Shown here: in pieces, positions 55,467-63,886 of the stretch
How the letters are laid out: each line of letters starts with the position of its first letter
How positions within the stretch are numbered: position 1 is the first letter of the stretch
Assembly (NCBI GenBank): GCA_947595635.1
Contig: CANQEU010000001.1
Span: 54,065-118,064, forward strand
Length of the DNA: 64,000 nt
DNA from: an uncultured Clostridia bacterium
GTDB taxonomy: Bacteria > Bacillota > Clostridia > Oscillospirales > Acutalibacteraceae
Reading direction: 5' to 3'
Notes under the pieces: generated by a model
What the model saw: the letters and a program-made list of their open reading frames with translations, nothing else
Told to the model about the DNA's origin: nothing
Databases searched by the model: none
Position numbers and translations under genes: made by a program

Positions 55467-55949
55467 ATGATTCATTATCTTATCGTGTTTTTTATTTCAA
55501 TGGTTCCGCTTATTGAGCTAAGGGGAGCTATTCCATACGCAGTAGGATTTCAGCTTAATCTTGTAACGTCCTATATTATCGCCATAATAGGCAATATGCT
55601 GCCTATGCCTATTATTTACCTGTTTGCAAGAAAGGTTCTGCTGTGGGGCAAGGATAAAAAATACATAGGTAGATTTTTCACCTTCTGTCTTGAAAAGGGC
55701 GAAAAGGGAGGACAAAAGCTTCAGGCAAAGGCAGGCAGAGGTATATACATTGCGCTTTTGCTTTTTGTCGGTATTCCTCTCCCCGGCACCGGCGCTTGGA
55801 CCGGAACGCTTGCGGCAAGTCTGCTTGATTTAGATTTCAAAAAAAGCATGCTCGCCGTTTTTTGCGGAGTAATTCTTGCCGGAATAATTATGGGACTTGC
55901 AAGCGCAGGACTGTTTGGCGCGATCGGCGCAATTTTTGCTCCGAAATAA
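55467..55949 (+). CDS. Small multidrug-export family membrane protein (COG2426)
   Basis: 160 aa, GGAGGAG upstream. Motif pattern SMVPLIELRGAIPYAVG near the N terminus, LPMPIIYLFARKVL, and FVGIPLPGTGAWTGTLAASL are the hallmarks of the Sm_multidrug_ex family. Four to five membrane segments with re-entrant-looking Pro/Gly loops. Transport substrate is not established for the family. It stands 105 bp before the FAD enzyme operon. Confidence 0.88.
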   Translation: MIHYLIVFFISMVPLIELRGAIPYAVGFQLNLVTSYIIAIIGNMLPMPIIYLFARKVLLWGKDKKYIGRFFTFCLEKGEKGGQKLQAKAGRGIYIALLLFVGIPLPGTGAWTGTLAASLLDLDFKKSMLAVFCGVILAGIIMGLASAGLFGAIGAIFAPK

Positions 55950-56054
55950 TTTTTTAAAGAAGCCGCACGCCGCCAAAATTGGCCTTTAAATCCGCGTACG
56001 GTTATAAACAATGGGGCGGCGTATGCTGCCCGTTATTTTTACGGTGGACAAGCT

Positions 56055-57335
56055 ATGTATAAAAATGAAGTAATCGACATCGCAATAATCGGCGGCGGAG
56101 CGGCAGGACTTATGTGCGGCTGCATTGCCGGAAGAGCTGCAAACGGCAACTTAAATATTGCGCTTTTTGACAAAAACAACAAAACCGGCAGAAAGCTTCT
56201 CGCAACGGGCAACGGTAGGTGTAATCTTACTAATTTAAGCGTATCGGGCGATTCGTTTAATTCAAGCGCAAGCCTTCAATTTCCCGACAGACTAAACGGG
56301 CTTTTAAGCTATGAGAGCATAAAGGACGTATTTAAAAGTATGGGCTTGCTTATCAAGACGGATTCTGCCGGCAGAGCGTATCCGCAAAGCAAATGCTCGT
56401 CCTCTGTTCTTGATATACTCCGAAATAATTTAAATCGCTTCGGTGTCAGAGAATTTACTGATGAAAGCATAATATCCGCAGTAAGGCGCGGCGAGCTGTT
56501 TTATATAAAATCGGCCAAAAACGAATATCGGGCAAGGACTGTTGTATTGGCCTGCGGAGGCTGCGCTTCGCCTGTATTCGGCAGCGACGGCAGCGGATAT
56601 ATTCTTGCCGAAAAATCAGGTCACCATATTACAAAGCCTTTCCCCTCTCTTGCGCCGATATATGTCAAGGAAAATCTTAACAGCATCAAGGGCGTAAGAA
56701 GCGACTGTGAAATAACGGTTACAATTGACAAAAAGACAGTTGCAAAAGAGCTTGGAGAGCTGCAAATAAACAGCGATAATATTTCGGGGATATGTGTTTT
56801 CAATATATCAAGGTTAATAAGCCGCTCCTTTGCCTACGGATTAAAAACGCCCGAAATAGCTATAGATTTTCTGCCGGACATACCGCAAGGCGAGCTTGAC
56901 GAATTTTTATTAAAAAACGTTTTCTCATCTTATGACATTGCAATTGACGAAATCCTTTCGGGAATTATTAATAAAAAGCTTTCCGGCTTCATAATAAAAA
57001 ACGCACTTGACATATCCCCTGCCACGCACTGCTCCTGTCTTGGCAAAAAGGAGATTTTTGCTTTGTCTAAAAAAATTAAGCACTTCACACTCACAGCGTG
57101 CAGACAAAGCGATTTCAACAAGGCTCAAGTCACAGCAGGCGGCGTGCGCTGTGAAGAAATTGATTTTAACGATATGTCGTCAAAAATTACAAACGATTTG
57201 TTTTTTGCGGGAGAGATAGTCGATATTGACGCCGCCTGCGGCGGCTTTAACCTTAGTTGGGCGTGGGCGTCGGCAATACTCGCCGGCGAAAGCGCAGTTA
57301 AGAGGTGCTTTGATGATAAGAGTAAGCAATATTAA
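56055..57335 (+). CDS. HI0933/YhiN/BaiN-like FAD-dependent oxidoreductase
   Basis: 426 aa flavoprotein. FAD-binding GxGxxG in IDIAIIGGGAAGLMCG; next block TGRKLLATGNGRCNLTN; C-terminal FFAGEIVDIDAACGGFNLSW and AWASAILAGE are diagnostic. Family members include BaiN-type reductases of bile-acid bacteria, but most have no known substrate. GGTGG precedes the ATG. Its last 23 bp overlap the start of the next flavoprotein, indicating coupled expression. Confidence 0.9.
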   Translation: MYKNEVIDIAIIGGGAAGLMCGCIAGRAANGNLNIALFDKNNKTGRKLLATGNGRCNLTNLSVSGDSFNSSASLQFPDRLNGLLSYESIKDVFKSMGLLIKTDSAGRAYPQSKCSSSVLDILRNNLNRFGVREFTDESIISAVRRGELFYIKSAKNEYRARTVVLACGGCASPVFGSDGSGYILAEKSGHHITKPFPSLAPIYVKENLNSIKGVRSDCEITVTIDKKTVAKELGELQINSDNISGICVFNISRLISRSFAYGLKTPEIAIDFLPDIPQGELDEFLLKNVFSSYDIAIDEILSGIINKKLSGFIIKNALDISPATHCSCLGKKEIFALSKKIKHFTLTACRQSDFNKAQVTAGGVRCEEIDFNDMSSKITNDLFFAGEIVDIDAACGGFNLSWAWASAILAGESAVKRCFDDKSKQY

Positions 57336-58905
57336 TCTGCCGGTCGATTACACCGACGAGCAGCTGCTTAAAATTGCGTGCAAAGAATTAAGATGCGATA
57401 CAAACGCAGTATCGTCTATTTCACTGCACAGGCTTTCGATAGACGCAAGGAGAAAAAACGACGTGCATTTCTCCGCTTCAGTAAACCTTAGCCTAAGCAC
57501 GAATGAAAATAAAATAATTTCAAAGTGCAAAAGCAAAAACGCCTCAATTTGCAAGCCGTACAAATATGAGCTTCCGTCGGGCAAAAAGCCGGATATGCCG
57601 CCTGTAATAATCGGCGCAGGCCCTGCCGGATTATTCGCGGGACTGGTACTTTCGCTCTCCGGATTTGAGCCTATCATAATTGAGCGCGGCTCGAATATTG
57701 ACGGGCGCGCAAAGGATGTAGAGCTGTTTTCAAGCCGCGGCAAGCTGAAATTAAACAGCAATATTCAGTTTGGAGAAGGCGGAGCAGGCGCGTTTTCCGA
57801 CGGCAAGCTTAACACCGGCACTAACGATTCACGAGCAAGAATGGTTCTCGAAGAATTTGTATCAGCCGGCGCGCCAAATGAAATACTTTATAATTCAAAG
57901 CCGCATATCGGAACTGACTTTCTGCATATTGCGGTTAAAAACATAAGAAAAAAAATCGAAAAAAACGGCGGAAGATTTCTCTTTAACACCTTGGCAACCG
58001 ATTTTAAAATTAAAAACGGGAGAATAACAGCCGTAGAAACCGCACTCGGCGATATTATTGAATGCAGCAGCGTTATACTTGCGCTCGGTCACAGCAGCCG
58101 TGACACATATAAGCGCCTTAACGAGCTTGGCGTTTCAATGGCTCAAAAGCCATTCTCTATCGGTGTAAGAATAGAGCATCGCAGAGAAATGATAAATATC
58201 GCACAGTACGGCGCTTTTTCCGGCAGGGGTCGTCTCGGCGCGGCGGACTACAAGCTTTCGGCTCACCTCGAAAACGGGCGCGGTGTTTACACATTCTGTA
58301 TGTGCCCAGGCGGCGAGGTCGTCGCCGCCGCAAGCGAGGAAAACACTGTTGTTACAAACGGTATGAGCAAATTTGCAAGGGATATGCCAAATTCCAATTC
58401 CGCGCTGCTTGTCGGAATAGGCACTGACGATTTTGGCAGTGACGACGTTCTTGCCGGAATATTCCTGCAAAGGAAATTTGAAAAGGACGCTTTTTTTCTG
58501 GGAGAAGGCGGATATTGCGCTCCGGCACAAAGAGTTGATGATTTTATGAACGGAATAAAAACCGCAGGCTTCGGCGACGTCATACCAAGCTACCGTCCGG
58601 GGGTAACCAGCTGTGATTTGAATGCCATAATGCCTGATTATATGAGCGCCTCGCTGAAAAAAGCAATCGTTCTTTTTGACAGCAGACTAAAAGGCTTTGC
58701 CTGCCCCGACGCCGTTTTGACGGGAATGGAAACAAGAAGCTCTGCGCCTGTCAGAATATTAAGAGACGAATTTATGCAAAATCCAAGCTGCCGCGGACTT
58801 TATCCGTGCGGCGAGGGCGCAGGATATGCCGGCGGCATAATTTCGGCGGCTGTTGACGGTATAAAATGCGCGGAAGCAATTATAAGAGGTGATAAAAACG
58901 GATAA
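57313..58905 (+). CDS. FAD-dependent dehydrogenase, COG2509 family
   Basis: 530 aa. ATG at 57313 (AGAGGTG upstream; the 29-codon longer frame lies inside the preceding gene). N-terminal ~90 residues form an RNA-binding-like/unknown alpha-beta domain (IRVSNINLPVDYTDEQLLKI). Then the FAD site PVIIGAGPAGLFAGLVLSL, FGEGGAGAFSDGKLNTGT, ALGHSSRDTY, and C-terminal YPCGEGAGYAGGIISAAVDG. Biochemical role unknown; the family is conserved in Clostridia and commonly next to other envelope or redox genes. Confidence 0.9.
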   Translation: MIRVSNINLPVDYTDEQLLKIACKELRCDTNAVSSISLHRLSIDARRKNDVHFSASVNLSLSTNENKIISKCKSKNASICKPYKYELPSGKKPDMPPVIIGAGPAGLFAGLVLSLSGFEPIIIERGSNIDGRAKDVELFSSRGKLKLNSNIQFGEGGAGAFSDGKLNTGTNDSRARMVLEEFVSAGAPNEILYNSKPHIGTDFLHIAVKNIRKKIEKNGGRFLFNTLATDFKIKNGRITAVETALGDIIECSSVILALGHSSRDTYKRLNELGVSMAQKPFSIGVRIEHRREMINIAQYGAFSGRGRLGAADYKLSAHLENGRGVYTFCMCPGGEVVAAASEENTVVTNGMSKFARDMPNSNSALLVGIGTDDFGSDDVLAGIFLQRKFEKDAFFLGEGGYCAPAQRVDDFMNGIKTAGFGDVIPSYRPGVTSCDLNAIMPDYMSASLKKAIVLFDSRLKGFACPDAVLTGMETRSSAPVRILRDEFMQNPSCRGLYPCGEGAGYAGGIISAAVDGIKCAEAIIRGDKNG

Positions 58906-59914
58906 TAATGAAAGCAGTCTTAAAAGAGTAAAAACCGAATTTATATTAAAGCTTTTAAGCGAATACAGCGACAGCGAGCACTGTCTTAACTCGAACGCTA
59001 TACTTAAATACTTGAACGAACAGGGAATAAAATGCGCCAGAAAATCGGTATATGACGATATTAAGGCGCTTAACGCCTTTGGCTACGATATTTCGCATGG
59101 ACAAACCTATAACGACGGATATTTTCTTGCGGAACGCAGGTTTGAAACCTCGGAAATAAGACTAATGGTTGACGCAGTATCATCAGCCCCCTTTATCACC
59201 GAGAAAAAAACAGCCGAGCTGACTGAAAAGCTCCTGTCCTTTTTAAGCTACTATCAACGTAATAATATGCGCTCTCAAATATCGCAAAAGAACAGAATAA
59301 AGCTATCAAACGAGCAGATATATTACGTTATAGACGAGCTTAACCGCGCTATAAATGAAAAAAAGCGTGTTGAATTTGACTATTATAAGTATCAGATAGA
59401 AAACAACAAGCCTAAGCTTAAAAAACAAAAGCACTTTACAATAAGCCCATACGCAATGGTATGGGCAAACGACAAATACTATCTTGTAGGCAATTACGAC
59501 AAATATGACAATCTGAGCAATTACCGCATCGACAGAATAAAAATGATGAATATAACAGACATCGACGCAAGACCGTTCTCGCAGGTTTGCGAATACAAGG
59601 AAAGCTTTGATGCGTCAGACTACGCAAAAAAGAATATAATGATGTATAACGGCGAGGAATGCGAGCTTGAGTTAATTTGCGAAAACGATTTACTTGATGT
59701 AATAATTGACAGATTCGGAAGCGACGCTGTATTTGTGAACAAGATGAAAAACAGGTTTTATATCAAAACCTCCGTATTCATCAGTCAGGGACTTGTAGAC
59801 TGGCTTCTGCCCTACTGCGACCGCATAAGCATTGTATCGCCTGCAAGACTTAAGGCGCTTATTGAAGAAAAGGCAAGGAACACGCTTAGTGCAATAGCGA
59901 AACGTGAGAAATAA
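58889..59914 (+). CDS. WYL-domain transcriptional regulator
   Basis: 341 aa. GTG start at 58889 overlapping the previous gene by 17 bp; there is no strong RBS, but no better in-frame start exists. N-terminal winged HTH (LNSNAILKYLNEQGIKCARK, SVYDDIKALNAFGYDI), WYL domain about 145-260 with the variant core ISPYAMVWANDKYYLVGNYD (W-Y-L-like), and C-terminal WCX domain (YCDRISIVSPARLKALIEE). Ligand unknown; WYL domains often bind nucleic acids or nucleotides. Last gene of the FAD-enzyme operon. Confidence 0.9.
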   Translation: MIKTDNNESSLKRVKTEFILKLLSEYSDSEHCLNSNAILKYLNEQGIKCARKSVYDDIKALNAFGYDISHGQTYNDGYFLAERRFETSEIRLMVDAVSSAPFITEKKTAELTEKLLSFLSYYQRNNMRSQISQKNRIKLSNEQIYYVIDELNRAINEKKRVEFDYYKYQIENNKPKLKKQKHFTISPYAMVWANDKYYLVGNYDKYDNLSNYRIDRIKMMNITDIDARPFSQVCEYKESFDASDYAKKNIMMYNGEECELELICENDLLDVIIDRFGSDAVFVNKMKNRFYIKTSVFISQGLVDWLLPYCDRISIVSPARLKALIEEKARNTLSAIAKREK

Positions 59915-59986
59915 ATCATTTATTTTGTATTAAAATTTTATTGTCTTTTAGACTAATACTCGGCAGTATATCTTAAGTATAAAATT

Positions 59987-60020
59987 GGAGCAGAGCCATA
60001 AGGCTTTGCTCCGAACCTTT
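59987..60020 (+). terminator. Terminator after WYL regulator gene
   Basis: GGAGCAGAGCC-ATAA-GGCTTTGCTCC stem followed by GAACCTTTT. 73 bp after the stop. Confidence 0.8.
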
Positions 60021-60117
60021 TAAGGTCATAGCCGCATAAACAGCATAAATTTTAGCGTTTGTCTTATCTTTTGTTTTCAGACTAACTTTATAATTTTAAA
60101 TTTATTGCTTAAAATTC

Positions 60118-60146
60118 TTGATTTTAACCTTACAACGTGATATAAT
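60118..60146 (+). promoter_or_regulatory. Consensus sigma-A promoter of the tRNA unit
   Basis: TTGATT (60118-60123), 17 bp spacer, TATAAT (60141-60146). TSS near 60153, 27 nt before the broken tRNA-Leu copy. Confidence 0.85.
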
Positions 60147-60179
60147 AAACAGGCACTTGTGAAAACAAGAGTAACATTT

Positions 60180-60219
60180 GCAGATACGGCGGAATTTTCA
60201 GACGCGCACGGTTCAGGTC
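60180..60219 (+). pseudogene. Truncated tRNA-Leu copy (5' 40 nt)
   Basis: Matches the first 40 nt of the intact tRNA-Leu at 60337 with 35/40 identity: acceptor 5' strand, D arm and anticodon loop up to TTCAGGTC. Changes are at nt 3, 8, 18-19 (the invariant GG is TT) and 30. The 3' half is replaced by unrelated sequence, with a hairpin near 60240-60272. It cannot fold as a tRNA. Confidence 0.85.
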
Positions 60220-60336
60220 ACGCCATGTCTGTGTAAATTAACATCTTACAGATTTTTTCTGTTAAGATATATGTGGATTAGGATATTCTCCCCACCTCGG
60301 TTGCTCCACCGTGTAAAAATCAGGAGCATTAAATAT
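60220..60336 (+). other. Spacer between broken and intact tRNA-Leu
   Basis: Holds ATCTTACAG/CTGTTAAGAT hairpin at about 60242-60271 and otherwise unremarkable sequence. No ORF; it is transcribed with the tRNA if the promoter at 60118 is the only one. Confidence 0.4.
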
Positions 60337-60423
60337 GCGGATATGGCGGAATTGGCAGACGCGCATGGTTCAGGTCCATGTGAATGCAAGTTCATGCAGG
60401 TTCAAGTCCTGTTATCCGCACCA
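60337..60423 (+). tRNA. tRNA-Leu (CAG), CCA encoded
   Basis: Class II tRNA of 84 nt plus CCA. Acceptor GCGGATA pairs with TATCCGC; D-loop GGCGGAATTGGCAGACGC; anticodon arm CATGG-TTCAGGT-CCATG gives anticodon CAG (reads CUG); long variable arm TGAATGCAAGTTCATG; T arm CAGG-TTCAAGT-CCTG. The encoded CCA is 60421-60423. Confidence 0.96.
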
Positions 60424-60424
60424 T

Positions 60425-60470
60425 ATCGAGTGTTCATAACGGACTTGAGTTATGGATACTCGATTTTCTT
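60425..60470 (+). terminator. Terminator after tRNA-Leu
   Basis: ATCGAGTGTTCATAAC pairs with GTTATGGATACTCGAT with one mismatch, followed by TTTCTTTA, 2 nt after the tRNA CCA. Confidence 0.8.
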
Positions 60471-60496
60471 TATGTTTACGCACATTTTTATGTACC

Positions 60497-60526
60497 GAGC
60501 AGGTTCGGATGAGCCTGCTCTTTTTT
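60497..60526 (+). terminator. Second terminator-like hairpin at the element border
   Basis: GAGCAGG...CCTGCTC then six T. It lies 5 bp before the stop of the recombinase gene, which is on the other strand. It may belong to either the host tRNA unit or the element end. Confidence 0.65.
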
Positions 60527-60530
60527 GCGA

Positions 60531-62258
60531 TCAGGCAGTGGCTTGCGCCGCAATCTGCGGAACGTATTCGACGGATACGCCTTGACGGGTATCGACAACG
60601 TAGTTTTCGTGCCTGCGCTTTGGAACCTCGGGAATTTCAATATAGCCGACAAAACGGTAGTAAATGGAAATCCGCTGGGTACGGCTTTTGCCTACGCCTT
60701 CCGTCTCAAACACGTCGATACGGTCGATAAGCTCCTGCAGCAGCGGGCGGGTCAAGGTCTGTACGCTAAGGAACCGCCGGACAGCTTTTACAAACGCTTC
60801 CTGCCCATGCTTCAACTCATCGGCTTCGGCAAGCTCTTTCCGCAGTCGGCCGATCTTATTTTTCAGCTCCAACCGTTCCGTCTCATACTTCTGCGACATG
60901 TGCATGAACCATTCCTCCGAAACCTTGTTTTCGGCGTGATCCTCAAACAGCTTTTCGTACAACCCGGAAACCTTTTCGTTTCGGGAGGCGGCTTTGTCGA
61001 TCTCATCTTTTAGATACTTTTGCTGCTTTTGTATATCGCCGTTGGTTTTGTCAGACAGGATCTGAACGAAAGAATCCTCATCGTCCCGCAGAAATTCGGC
61101 AAGGCGGCGGATCTCCAGCATGACGACCTGCTCGATAGCGTCCGCACGGATATAGTGCCTTGTCGGGCAGGTGCCGCGATAGTCTTTGGCGTAGTTGGAA
61201 CACGAAAAATAGTGTATCTCCTTATTGACCGTGTTCGTGTGATACCAAAGCTTGCTGTGACAGTCCCCGCAGTAAAGATAATCCGAAAGCAGATGCTTTT
61301 CGCCGCCGTTGTTTTTCGGTGCGCGGCGCTTGGTCTTGGCTTTCATCTCCTGCACCTGTTCAAATGTCGATCTGTCAATGATCGGTTCATGAACGTCTTT
61401 GAAGATCGCCCAGTTTTCCTCCGGGTTCTCCAACCGCTTCTTGTTTCGGAAGTTTTTGGAGCAGGTCTTGAAGTTGATGACGTCCCCGCAGTATTCCTGA
61501 TTGGATAAAATCTTTGCGACGGTTTCACACTTCCATTTCCACGATTCTTTCGGGATCTTCTTTCCGCCGCGCTTGATCCCTCTGTCAAGCCAGTACGCCG
61601 TGGGAGCAAGGATTTTGCGCTCCGATAGAATGCGGGCAATCGTCTCGTTGCCCTTGCCCTCCATACACATCTTGAAGATTTCCCGCACTACCTCCGCCGC
61701 GCCGGGTTCTATGATCCACTTTTTCTTGTTCAGCGGATTCTTGATATACCCATACGGCGGCTGACCGAGAGGCTCCCCACAGTTTCCGCGGATACGGTGT
61801 GCGGAGCGAACCTTCTTGCTGATGTCGCGGGCGTACATCTCGTTCATGACGTTTTTGAACGGCGCGATCTCGTTGTCGCCTTCCGCACTGTCTACCATAT
61901 CGTTTACGGCGATAAAGCGAACGTCGTGTTCGGGAAAGTAGCTGTCCATATAGATGCCCATTTCGGGCGCATACCGACCGAGCCGCGAGAGATCCTTGAC
62001 CATGACGGCGGTGATATACCCCGCCTCAATATCATCCAGCATCTGCTGAAAGCCGGGGCGGTTAAAGTTGGTACCGGTATACCCGTCGTCCACATAGCAG
62101 CGGGTATTGGTCAGCCCGTATTCCTTTGCCTTTTTCTCCAGCATACGCTTTTGGTTGACAATGGAATTGCTTTCGACGTCCGCGCCCTCATCCCGTGACA
62201 GACGGCAGTACAGAGCCGTTATGCCAGCGATTTTATTCAGTTTTGTTTTCGACTGCAT
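60531..62258 (-). CDS. Large serine recombinase (TnpX/TndX-like) with DUF4368
   Basis: 575 aa from ATG at 62258 (AAGGAGGA 6 nt upstream). Resolvase catalytic domain 10-160: nucleophile Ser in ALYCRLSRDEG, plus MVKDLSRLGRY and NEMYARDISKKV. Recombinase domain with YGYIKNPLNKKKW, zinc ribbon YLYCGDCHSKL and YFSCSNYAK, coiled coil, and C-terminal DUF4368 RISIYYRFVGYIEIPE. It should excise and insert the element by a circular form. Located at the element's end, as usual for its target-site recognition. Confidence 0.95.
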   Translation of the reverse strand: MQSKTKLNKIAGITALYCRLSRDEGADVESNSIVNQKRMLEKKAKEYGLTNTRCYVDDGYTGTNFNRPGFQQMLDDIEAGYITAVMVKDLSRLGRYAPEMGIYMDSYFPEHDVRFIAVNDMVDSAEGDNEIAPFKNVMNEMYARDISKKVRSAHRIRGNCGEPLGQPPYGYIKNPLNKKKWIIEPGAAEVVREIFKMCMEGKGNETIARILSERKILAPTAYWLDRGIKRGGKKIPKESWKWKCETVAKILSNQEYCGDVINFKTCSKNFRNKKRLENPEENWAIFKDVHEPIIDRSTFEQVQEMKAKTKRRAPKNNGGEKHLLSDYLYCGDCHSKLWYHTNTVNKEIHYFSCSNYAKDYRGTCPTRHYIRADAIEQVVMLEIRRLAEFLRDDEDSFVQILSDKTNGDIQKQQKYLKDEIDKAASRNEKVSGLYEKLFEDHAENKVSEEWFMHMSQKYETERLELKNKIGRLRKELAEADELKHGQEAFVKAVRRFLSVQTLTRPLLQELIDRIDVFETEGVGKSRTQRISIYYRFVGYIEIPEVPKRRHENYVVDTRQGVSVEYVPQIAAQATA

Positions 62259-62491
62259 ATTTCCTCCTTCCCGGCAGCCGAACAACCGTATTCACCGGCA
62301 ATTGTATCTGTGTCAGGTTCGTCTGTCAAATCTGCGAAATCCCCGCCGACAAAGCGTTTCATCTTGTCTGTAATCGTTTGGCGATTATCTTCACCGGATT
62401 TTGCAAAATGGGACGTCACGATATACGTCACGTCCCCGATTTTGTACTCACGTTCGCCCGCACCGAGACCGATAGTCCAATTATTTTCCAT
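62237..62491 (-). CDS. TnpW-like small transposon protein
   Basis: 84 aa. REYKIGDVTYIVTSHFAKSG followed by ITDKMKRFV matches the TnpW pattern of Tn4451-type elements. GAGGTAA precedes the ATG. It overlaps the recombinase start by 22 bp. Function unknown. Confidence 0.75.
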   Translation of the reverse strand: MENNWTIGLGAGEREYKIGDVTYIVTSHFAKSGEDNRQTITDKMKRFVGGDFADLTDEPDTDTIAGEYGCSAAGKEEICSRKQN

Positions 62492-62496
62492 GTCCG

Positions 62497-63459
62497 TTAC
62501 CTCGCTTCACGGCTGCGATCTTTTTCAAGCTGACGAACATAACCGGACAACGCCTTTTTCAGATAATTTTCAAACTCCTGCGGTGTAAATCTGCGCTTAG
62601 TGATCTCATAGACAATATCTTCGGAAATCTTGAAAGTGTGTTTCTGATTCGGTTTCGGCTCGTCCATGATCGCTTTGATTTCGTCATACGTGATTTTTCC
62701 GTTTTCAGCCTGTTGACGGATGCGCCGCGTCTGTGCGTGGGACGGGAAGACTTCGCCGCCGCTTTCGTCGATTCGGTCAACGATATCGCGCTGTACTTCC
62801 TCGTCAAGATAGGACATTTCCACGGCGGGACGCATCCCAATTTTACCCTCGTCAACATACTGCAAGAGTTCGGGGATAAGATAGGTGAGGCGGATATAGC
62901 GGTCGATTTGAGCGCGGCTTTCACCGGCTTCTTTAGCAATGATTTCACTTGTTCTCAACTTTGCCTCCACTGGAGACGAAGTTCCTTCAGCCAGTTCCAA
63001 ATCCGTCCGTTTGCCTTGTCTGCTCATTGCGTCCATTTTCATCTTGTATGCTTTTGCTTTCTCCGACGGGAGCAGTTCGGTGCACTGACAGTTGGAATCC
63101 ACCATCATCACCGTTGCGGCGTCGCGGTCGATGAAATGGACGGTGCAAGGCACTTTTCTCATGCCTAACTTCTGCGCGGCAAAGAAACGGCGGTGCCCGG
63201 AGATAATCTCATACTTTCCGTCTGCGCTTTCAAGCGGACGGACGAGCAGCGGATTGAGAATCCCGTGTTCGCGGATACTCTCGGTCAGTTCGATCATACT
63301 CTCGTTCTCGATCACCTTGTATGGGTGATTTTCAAAGGGGACTAAATCCTCCAATTTAATAATGAGCGATTTGGATTTCGGAGTAGCGGTTTCAGCTTTT
63401 GTCTCAGTAACGGTGTCGGTTTTCTTTTCGACCTTTTCGGTCGTCTTTTCTTTTTTCAA
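62497..63459 (-). CDS. ParB/Spo0J-like partition-type protein of mobile element
   Basis: 320 aa, TTG start with GGAGGT upstream. ParB N-terminal nuclease-like domain 35-125 with KLEDLVPFENHPYKV, IISGHRRFFAAQKLG (the GxRR box) and MVDSNCQCTELLPSEKA; KorB/HTH domain 140-215 (GESRAQIDRYIRLTYLIPEL, GMRPAVEMSYLD). No ParA is next to it. In integrative elements these proteins help maintenance or regulation of the circular form. Confidence 0.92.
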   Translation of the reverse strand: MKKEKTTEKVEKKTDTVTETKAETATPKSKSLIIKLEDLVPFENHPYKVIENESMIELTESIREHGILNPLLVRPLESADGKYEIISGHRRFFAAQKLGMRKVPCTVHFIDRDAATVMMVDSNCQCTELLPSEKAKAYKMKMDAMSRQGKRTDLELAEGTSSPVEAKLRTSEIIAKEAGESRAQIDRYIRLTYLIPELLQYVDEGKIGMRPAVEMSYLDEEVQRDIVDRIDESGGEVFPSHAQTRRIRQQAENGKITYDEIKAIMDEPKPNQKHTFKISEDIVYEITKRRFTPQEFENYLKKALSGYVRQLEKDRSREAR

Positions 63460-63557
63460 TGTTCATACCTCCATAAATTTTTTCGCTGTTTTATCATCAG
63501 GAGGTCAAATAAATATAGGCTCGGCAAACAGCTTGCCGTTTTGGGTTCGTTATTGCA
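63460..63557. other. Gap between ParB-like and MobC-like genes
   Basis: AT-richer than the surrounding genes; contains the ParB RBS and a GGCTCGGCAAACAGCTTGCC imperfect palindrome. No gene. Confidence 0.35.
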
Positions 63558-63886
63558 TCAGTCGTTTTTCCAAAGGATTGACAAATAAAGGATATCTGTT
63601 ATATCCGTTATCAGCTTGTTCAAGCTGCGGTCATAGCTTGCATAGAGGCGTTTCTGCCTGATCGGCTTTTGTATTTTTGTTGAAGAAAGATTTAATGTGT
63701 TGATAGAGATTCGGAGCAGTTGATGATGAATGTCGGATGCCGCTTTCGGCGGATGCTCACGAAGCTTGTCTCCGCACAAGCATTTCAACAGGAACGTTTT
63801 TCCGCAGAAGATTGTTTTTGCCCGCTTTTCATCATACATAGCACGTTCTTCCGGCGTAACGCGTGCAGAGACGTAATGGGTGTCAT
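63558..63886 (-). pseudogene. MobC-like mobilization protein, frame broken at the start
   Basis: The frame 63558-63839 continues upstream without its own start codon: it reads THYVSARVTPEERAMYDEKR, then TFLLKCLCGDKLREHPPK, a pattern of MobC-type relaxosome proteins. The only ATG with an RBS (ATG at 63886-63884, AGGA before it, overlapping the previous stop as ATGA) is in another frame and stops after 33 codons. Adding one base after ATGA would join them (M-N-T-H-Y-V). So either a 1-nt deletion or a sequencing error is present; an internal start at ATG 63839 would give 93 aa lacking the N terminus. Confidence 0.6.

Noticed and set aside
60178..60585. 135-codon plus-strand ORF
   Set aside because: It runs through the tRNA-Leu gene and its terminators, so it is a chance open frame.
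60525..62198. Long plus-strand ORFs of 130-160 codons over the recombinase
   Set aside because: High GC in the mobile element creates open antisense frames; the minus strand holds an unmistakable serine recombinase.
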